Assembly: GCA_964410485.1 (NCBI GenBank)
Contig: CAYPHJ010000094.1
Span: 1-17,768, forward strand
Direction: 5' to 3'
DNA length: 17,768 nucleotides
From: CAYPHJ01 sp964410485
GTDB taxonomy: Bacteria > Desulfobacterota > Binatia > UBA9968
Notes under the pieces: model-generated
What the model saw: the letters and a program-made list of their open reading frames with translations, nothing else
Told to the model about the DNA's origin: nothing
Database searches by the model: none
Shown here: positions 13,397-17,768 of the stretch, one piece after another
Layout: each line of letters opens with the position of its first letter
Numbering within the stretch: the stretch's first letter is position 1
Made by a program: the position numbers and the translations under genes

Positions 13397-14305
13397 TTAG
13401 ACCGCTGCGCGTGAAAGTTCCAGTGCCCCAAGATCGGCCAAAACACCTTTGATCTCGGCGCGACCCGCTTCGGATAATGGAGCCTGGGGCGGAAGGGGGG
13501 CGCCAACCTCGTAACCTTGAAGCTCCAAACCACCCTTGATACACGCCGCGAGGTTGTACTTGGCGAATACCTGATTTATCCGCCAGAGGCGGCGCTGGAG
13601 TTGCATTGCCTGTTGCCATTTGCCGCTGCGGCACAACTTGTAGAGCTGTACACTTCTGCGAGGCACCACGCAGGCTGGTCCCGCCATCCAACCTACGCCT
13701 CCGATCAGCATCACGCACGCTGGAATATGGGCCGAGGCGCTGAACACGCGTATGCGGTCACCGACGGCGTTGATGATGCTGAGCAACCGCCCAGTATCTG
13801 AAGATGCGTCCTTCAAATAGCGAATGTTGCTTATTCTTGTCAGGCGCTCGATGGCCGGCAGCGTAAGGTCGCTGCGCTGAAACTGCGGATTCGTATACAA
13901 GACCACCGGTAACGTGGTCGCACTGGCGACGGCCGTAAAATAGTCGACGACCCCATTCTCGGAGAGCGGGAAATAAGCTTCGAGAATTGCAAGGATGCCG
14001 TCGACCCCGAGCGCCGCGTAAGAACTGACCTGTTGAACGGCGTCGGCAATTGTGGTGGCCGCCACACCGGCCACGACCGGCACCCTGCGGCGTGTCGCCT
14101 GCACCGTAACCTCAACGATACGATGGCGCTGGTCTCGATTGAGGTAGGCAAACTCACCGGTGGATCCGAGTGGTGTCATGCCATGAACGCCAGCGTCGAT
14201 GAGATCGTTGACCAGTCGGGCAAGCACCGCCTTTTTGACGCGGCCACGCTCGTCGATCGGTGAAACCACGTAAGGAAACACGCCGTGAAAGCCATCATGT
14301 ATCAT
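13397..14305 (-). CDS. DHDPS/N-acetylneuraminate lyase family aldolase
   Basis: This 302-aa TIM-barrel class I aldolase shows the family signatures GSTGEF (47-52), the catalytic-proton tyrosine Y137 (VVLYTNPQ) and the Schiff-base lysine K165 (IRYLKDASSD). Family members use pyruvate or a related keto acid as donor or product. True dihydrodipicolinate synthase has YNxPxR with an arginine binding the aspartate semialdehyde carboxylate; here the segment is YTNPQFQ, so a lysine-biosynthesis role is unlikely and a catabolic aldolase or dehydratase is more probable. The ATG at 14305 is preferred to a TTG six codons upstream because MIHDGFHGVFPYVVSP is the typical N-terminus; the ribosome site is weak in both cases. 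No sugar-acid genes are adjacent, so the substrate is unknown. Confidence 0.87.
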   Translation of the reverse strand: MIHDGFHGVFPYVVSPIDERGRVKKAVLARLVNDLIDAGVHGMTPLGSTGEFAYLNRDQRHRIVEVTVQATRRRVPVVAGVAATTIADAVQQVSSYAALGVDGILAILEAYFPLSENGVVDYFTAVASATTLPVVLYTNPQFQRSDLTLPAIERLTRISNIRYLKDASSDTGRLLSIINAVGDRIRVFSASAHIPACVMLIGGVGWMAGPACVVPRRSVQLYKLCRSGKWQQAMQLQRRLWRINQVFAKYNLAACIKGGLELQGYEVGAPLPPQAPLSEAGRAEIKGVLADLGALELSRAAV

Positions 14306-14428
14306 GCGCGTTTCTTTCTTCAAGAGCGGCTCTGGTCTCCGTGCTGCAGTTGCCGCGCGCTACCGAGTGCTGTTTGTGAAGACCGTTCAACGGATTCCGG
14401 GGAGTTCGCCGCCGAGGCGGTGCTGCGA

Positions 14429-14833
14429 TCAACGTTTCGGTGCATGCTCCGGGTCGATCCAGTGTCCTGGCACCACGACTTCCACTCCATGTCCTCCGTC
14501 CACCCAGCGTGGCGGTACGTAAATTCTGGCTCTGGTAGGTTCTTCAGACTCGAGAACGGGTCCGGGGTGGTGCAATTGCTGAATGACGATGATTGGCTGC
14601 TCGCCCACTCCGCCTATGCCAAACGGAAGCGAGTGTTGCCGGTGCATCTTGGGAGCCCTGAATCGATTTGAGCGGCTGAAAGAATGAGTGGCTTCCCTGG
14701 CGGCACGGGAAGAGGCGCTAGCATTCAGGAGTCCTTTGCGAGCGACTTTGTTCGCCTGCTGTGCCTCGGCAGTGGCCGCAAAAGCAAGCAGTGTCGCTGC
14801 AACCAGGATTGATGGTGCGAGAGCTTTTTTCAC
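14429..14833 (-). CDS. Small secreted protein of unknown function
   Basis: This 134-aa protein starts at a GTG with GAGG about 6 bases before it. Residues 1-24 are a classic signal peptide (MKKALAPSILVAATLLAFAA, ending AEA before Q25), so the protein is exported to the periplasm or beyond. The mature N-terminal half is basic and Ser/Ala/Arg-rich. The C-terminal part contains ARIYVPPRWVDGGHGVEVVVPGHW, whose two VPxxW halves resemble the Y-x-P-G-x-W repeats of small periplasmic or envelope proteins. No enzymatic motif is visible. It lies 123 bases upstream of the aldolase on the same strand; a functional link is not evident. Confidence 0.6.
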   Translation of the reverse strand: MKKALAPSILVAATLLAFAATAEAQQANKVARKGLLNASASSRAAREATHSFSRSNRFRAPKMHRQHSLPFGIGGVGEQPIIVIQQLHHPGPVLESEEPTRARIYVPPRWVDGGHGVEVVVPGHWIDPEHAPKR

Positions 14834-15174
14834 CGAGCACCTCGTTCAATGACTATCTATCATAATCCCCGAGCTAAATAAAAAGATCGCCAGGTCGTAT
14901 ATCCAACGTTAGCGCGAATTATATCCTTTGTTATATTGGCAGCGAGCAGCTTTTTTGCTTTGTTGAAAGTGGATGTAATTCCCCCGGCGGGCTTGATTCC
15001 ATGCTTTATCGCTTTCCACCAGTCCGGAGGTTACGACTGCGAGCGTGGCGAGTCCGCCGGGCCATTATTTGACACCCGCACGACAGGTTAAGGTCAGGCA
15101 ACCTGAACCTCGACCCGCCAATTATTCTTCACAGTTCTTCGCTGCTTGGCCGGTAAATCTTTGTGTGACTGGCG
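14834..15174. other. Intergenic region of 341 bp, AT-rich near the secreted-protein gene
   Basis: The left part is AT-rich; on the minus strand it has a TATAAT near 14913-14918 and a TATGAT near 14863 that could serve the secreted-protein gene, without a good -35 box. Near 15087-15110 an imperfect hairpin (AGGTCAGG-caa-CCTGAACCT) follows the DAHP synthase gene in its direction but lacks a T tract. A short plus-strand frame (15045-15242) overlaps the synthase gene and is not credible. Confidence 0.35.
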
Positions 15175-16194
15175 CTAAACGGCGTCCGCGAGCCTATATA
15201 GTAGGGTTTTCGTTTCCTCGAACCCAAGACATGCATCGGTGATGCTCTGTCCGTAGGTGACGGGTGCATCCTGACGCCCGGCTACAAGGTGGCTCTCGAT
15301 CATCAGCGCTCGAATGGGCGAAGCTCGCAGATTCTTCATGATCGCGTCCGCCACGTCGAGCTGCCGGGCCGCATTCTTTTCGCTGTTGCCATGGCTGCAG
15401 TCTACCATGAGGACTTCGGGAAGCCGGACCGCGCGAAGCAGTTGAACCGCGCCTTCGACGGAGGCGGCATCAAAATTGGGCCCGGTTTCACTTCCACCCC
15501 GGAGCACAAGATGGGCGTAAGGATTGCCGGCGGTTTCCAGGATGGCGGGTGCGCCTTCCTTGGTAAGAGAGGGGAACAGATGGCGGCTGCGCGCGGCTTG
15601 TATCGCATCCACGGCCACCTGGACATTCCCGTCTGTGCGGTTCTTAATACCGACCGGCATCGATAAACCCGACGCCAGCTCTCGGTGTACTTGGCTTTCG
15701 GCCGTGCGTGCTCCGATAGCACCCCAGCTGATGAGGTCGGCATAGAACTGGCCAAAAGTCGTATCCAGAAATTCGGTTCCCGCGGGCACCCCCAGCTCTA
15801 GAATATCCGCGAGCAACTGCCGAGCCAGGCGTAAGCCTTTGTTGATCCGGTAGGATTCGTCCAGGTCAGGATCGTTGATGAGTCCCTTCCAACCCACGAC
15901 CGTTCGCGGCTTTTCGAAGTAGACGCGCATCACGATGAGAAGGGCGTCGGATAGTGCATCCGCGACCGCCTTGAGTCTCATTGCATAGTCAAGCGCTGCC
16001 CTGGTGTCGTGTACGGAGCAAGGGCCGACTACTACGAGAAGACGGGTGTCCTTGCCATCGAGGATAGCCTCGATGGCTCGGCGGGAGTCGTACACTTTTG
16101 TTGCCGCGGTTTCGGTGAGGGGGATCTCCTCGGCGAGTATGGCCGGTGAGATCAGTGGCCGGGTTTTGACGATACGTAGATCATCAGTCTTCAT
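15175..16194 (-). CDS. aroG: 3-deoxy-7-phosphoheptulonate (DAHP) synthase, AroG type
   Basis: This 339-aa cytoplasmic enzyme condenses phosphoenolpyruvate and erythrose 4-phosphate, the first step of the shikimate pathway to aromatic amino acids. The sequence is collinear with the E. coli AroF/G/H family. Metal ligands are C59 (GPCS), H268 (CSHGNS), E300 (MIESHL) and D320 (SITDAC). Substrate residues include R90 and K95 (MRVYFEKPRT), R163 (GAR), K184 (KNRTDG) and R232 (LRGG). The N-terminal TDDLRI segment, which in AroG takes part in feedback control, is kept. KNRTDG has Arg where E. coli has Gly. It ends near family length, without the last residues of AroG. The ATG at 16194 lacks a clear ribosome site. 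No other shikimate gene is nearby. Confidence 0.93.
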   Translation of the reverse strand: MKTDDLRIVKTRPLISPAILAEEIPLTETAATKVYDSRRAIEAILDGKDTRLLVVVGPCSVHDTRAALDYAMRLKAVADALSDALLIVMRVYFEKPRTVVGWKGLINDPDLDESYRINKGLRLARQLLADILELGVPAGTEFLDTTFGQFYADLISWGAIGARTAESQVHRELASGLSMPVGIKNRTDGNVQVAVDAIQAARSRHLFPSLTKEGAPAILETAGNPYAHLVLRGGSETGPNFDAASVEGAVQLLRAVRLPEVLMVDCSHGNSEKNAARQLDVADAIMKNLRASPIRALMIESHLVAGRQDAPVTYGQSITDACLGFEETKTLLYRLADAV

Positions 16195-16360
16195 AGCCGG
16201 GTTCGCAGGCGAAGCGGCGCACTATATAATCGTCGCATGATTGAGGGAGAGTACTCGAGTACGGGAAATTCTGTCAACCTACAACCGGACAAGCTTCAGG
16301 CGTCTCGATGTAAAGGTGAAATCAGATCAATTTATCCCGCACAGCTGCGAATTTCGGTGG

Positions 16361-16753
16361 TTACCTTCTGCTGGTTATGTTCGGTAGCTGACCGGCCGCT
16401 CGTGGCAGTGGAGCCACGGCCTGTGGCAGCGGGCTGACCGCTTGCGGCAACGGAGTGACAGCCACTTGTGTCTGCGCACTTGCACGGGTTTGCCGTGGTG
16501 TATTGGGCGGCCTTATTTGTGGAACCGTGACGACTACATAGCAGCAGGGTGGATATAATTGATGCGGCTGGTAGCGCTGCAGATATAGCCGATAGTGCAT
16601 GACATGGAGCTCATAGTAGGGATCGTTTTGTTGATGCTGCGAATACTGCTGGTAGTGATCATAGTAGTAAATGCCGGACGCCTGTGCCTCAACGCCGTGT
16701 GCGTTTAAAACAAGGAAAGCCAGCAATGTGACTGACAGTATAAATGTTTTCAT
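16361..16753 (-). CDS. Secreted Tyr/Gln/His-rich protein with PLPQAV-repeat tail
   Basis: This 130-aa exported protein is of unknown function. The start at 16753 is chosen because GAGGG lies about 9 bases before it and MKTFILSVTLLAFLVLNAHG is a normal signal peptide, ending VEA before Q24; an upstream in-frame extension is not signal-like. The mature N-terminal part is very rich in Tyr, Gln and His (for example YYYDHYQQYSQHQQ and YRLYLQRYQPHQLYPP), with a Cys pair at PPCCYVV. The C-terminus contains heptads PLPQAVS, PLPQAVA and PLPRAAG. The composition suggests an extracellular or wall-associated, perhaps metal-binding or adhesive, protein, but this is speculation. It follows the 84-aa signal-peptide ORF by 25 bases. 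Confidence 0.6.
   Translation of the reverse strand: MKTFILSVTLLAFLVLNAHGVEAQASGIYYYDHYQQYSQHQQNDPYYELHVMHYRLYLQRYQPHQLYPPCCYVVVTVPQIRPPNTPRQTRASAQTQVAVTPLPQAVSPLPQAVAPLPRAAGQLPNITSRR
16382..16453 (-). repeat. 21-bp tandem repeats encoding PLPQAVx heptads
   Basis: Just over three 21-base units encode PLPQAVS-PLPQAVA-PLPRAAG-QLP near the C-terminus of the secreted protein. Units are similar at DNA level (repeated GGCAGtGG/GGCAaCGG cores on the plus strand), indicating duplication. Confidence 0.6.
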
Positions 16754-16778
16754 CGGATTCAACCCTCGTAGAGCGGAG

Positions 16779-17033
16779 TTAAAGAACAGCCACACCGTAT
16801 GCCACCAACTGCATTTGAGCTCGGTCGCATGAATCCATTGAATTCAGAGAACTTGTTGCCGAGGCCACGTCAAAAGAGTGCCAGAGACAGCGAATGACCG
16901 CAACTGCCTTCTGTTTCAATCGTGTTTTTGCGGTTCCTTGGTGTCCTAGCCAAGTGAGCCGCTTCGCCTCGACAGGCGCGCAAAGCGCAAAAAGCGTGGC
17001 GCACAGAGTAAGGCCGATCGCTTTTCTCTTCAT
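16779..17033 (-). CDS. Small signal-peptide ORF, perhaps the 5' remnant of a TrpX-type gene
   Basis: This 84-aa frame begins with MKRKAIGLTLCATLFALCAPVEA, a signal peptide closely resembling those of TrpX-type substrate-binding proteins. The rest (KRLTWLGHQGTAKTRLKQKAVAV and onward) has none of that family's sequence and no motif I recognise. It begins 54 bases after the stop of a truncated TrpX-type gene on the same strand, with GAGG about 12 bases before the ATG. TrpX genes are often found in tandem, so this may be a second copy that kept only its signal peptide after a deletion. It could also be a small exported protein in its own right. Confidence 0.45.
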   Translation of the reverse strand: MKRKAIGLTLCATLFALCAPVEAKRLTWLGHQGTAKTRLKQKAVAVIRCLWHSFDVASATSSLNSMDSCDRAQMQLVAYGVAVL

Positions 17034-17087
17034 GTTTTTCTCAGCCTCTAGTTGTTGCCGTTTGTTTTGGTTTTTTACTCTTGCCCT

Positions 17088-17768
17088 TTACTTAATCACG
17101 TAAGCCCTCGCATGTTTTTGCAGCGGGAACATCGTTGGCAATCGGCTCTTGATTGCAGATTGCACGATCAGTGTTCGATGAGTATTGATAAGACCACCCC
17201 CCAGCACAGTCAGAGCCTGGACTCTTGCCTCAGTTGCTTTTCTAAAAGCAGTGTCGAAATCTTTGGCGTCCAGCACTTCAAGGGATTGAATCTGCAGACC
17301 CAAGGCCGGGGCAGTAACCTCCATTGTTTTGAAAATGGCAGCCGGACCTGGGTCGGATGGATTCCAGAGGACACCTACCCGAGTCATCCTGGGAACGGTC
17401 TCTTTTAGTAGTTCCAACTGTTTTCCGCTTAAATCCGAACCTACGTTTGTCAGCCCCGTAATGTTTCCTCCAGGCTGAGCGAGGTTAGTAATAATTCCGG
17501 TCGCAAGATGGTCGCCGGTAGTCGTGACGATGGGAATCGTGCTCGTAGCCCGCCTGGCAGCAAAAGCCCCGTCACTTCCTGTAACCACAATCGCATCTAC
17601 CCTGAGACGCACAAGCTCGGCGGCAAGGTCCGGCAGCCGATCAGCTTTTCCTTCGGCATAGCGGAACTCAATGATAATGTTCTGGCCCTCCACGTAGCCC
17701 AGAGCACGAAGCCCTTCGCGCAACGCGGCTACGCGCGGCGAGTGAGCGGATACAGTACTGGCTGCTAG
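17088..17768 (-). CDS. TrpX-type ABC transporter substrate-binding protein (5' partial, C-terminally shortened)
   Basis: The frame is open to the right edge of the window, so the true start is outside; an internal TTG at 17723 is not the start, since SAHSPRVAALREGLRALGYVEG continues the family sequence upstream. Visible blocks include NIIIEFRYAEGKADRLPDLA, AIVVTGSDGAFAARRAT, PIVTTTGDHLATGIITNLAQPGGNITGLTN and GKQLELLKETVPRMTRVGVLWNPSDPG, all typical of the ABC_sub_bind/TrpX periplasmic family, which binds amino acids or unknown ligands. It stops after LPTMFPLQKHARAYVIK, where usual members continue with about 80-90 residues (the GGLMSYG block and C-terminal lobe). The missing part includes one side of the binding cleft, so the protein may be non-functional. 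Confidence 0.85.
   Translation of the reverse strand, partial: LAASTVSAHSPRVAALREGLRALGYVEGQNIIIEFRYAEGKADRLPDLAAELVRLRVDAIVVTGSDGAFAARRATSTIPIVTTTGDHLATGIITNLAQPGGNITGLTNVGSDLSGKQLELLKETVPRMTRVGVLWNPSDPGPAAIFKTMEVTAPALGLQIQSLEVLDAKDFDTAFRKATEARVQALTVLGGGLINTHRTLIVQSAIKSRLPTMFPLQKHARAYVIK

Noticed and set aside
16222..16437. Perfect TATAAT (16222-16227) with TTCGCA 17 bases upstream, followed by a 66-aa frame starting at 16237
   Set aside because: The frame runs antisense into the secreted-protein gene and shows no protein-like features. The box may be chance in a divergent promoter region.

Overview
This window comes from a Gram-negative bacterium of moderate-to-high GC content. The Gram-negative assignment rests on an OmpA-type peptidoglycan-binding outer-membrane lipoprotein, several exported proteins and a sigma-54 activator. 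The mix of orphan NMT1-type and TrpX-type substrate-binding proteins, SDR enzymes, an acetamidase-family hydrolase and many two-component fragments resembles soil and sediment lineages such as Desulfobacterota/Binatota, NC10 or Rokubacteria. That placement is inference and the exact taxon cannot be read from this sequence.

Layout. (1) 1-2720: the tail of an upstream gene, a GlrR/QseF-like sigma-54 response regulator, a gap of about 400 bp, an OmpA-family lipoprotein with a heptad-repeat stalk, and a strong bidirectional terminator. (2) 2777-4613, minus strand: a CopD-like four-helix membrane protein directly coupled to an unusual ferredoxin/zinc-ribbon/coiled-coil fusion that has its own clear promoter, then a glyoxalase I. 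(3) 4845-8596, plus strand: a compact cluster of an NMT1/THI5-like periplasmic binding protein, an SDR, an acetamidase/formamidase-family hydrolase and a second SDR. It looks like uptake or sensing plus degradation of a small amide-like or carbonyl compound. The second SDR lacks the catalytic tyrosine. (4) 8603-10346, minus strand: the wreck of a hybrid sensor histidine kinase, in three reading frames, without its ATPase domain and with a shortened receiver. Divergent from it is a possible 57-aa collagen-like single-pass membrane protein followed by a hairpin.

(5) 10665-13250: a region with no confident gene, a two-gene short-chain ChrA chromate transporter, and an orphan receiver protein with a degenerate active site. 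The receiver's stop codon lies inside the terminal CTAG of a 139-bp inverted-repeat element that looks like a MITE. (6) 13397-17768, minus strand: a DHDPS/NAL-family aldolase, a small secreted protein, an AroG-type DAHP synthase, a secreted Tyr/Gln/His-rich protein with a proline-rich repeat tail, a small signal-peptide ORF, and a TrpX-type ABC substrate-binding protein that runs off the window and lacks its C-terminal part.

No rRNA, tRNA, CRISPR array, complete insertion sequence or phage module was seen. I found no single convincing new defence or mobile system. The points most worth follow-up are the ferredoxin/zinc-ribbon fusion, the tyrosine-less SDR in the amidase cluster, the collagen-like microprotein, the MITE placed on a stop codon, and the multiply deleted kinase.
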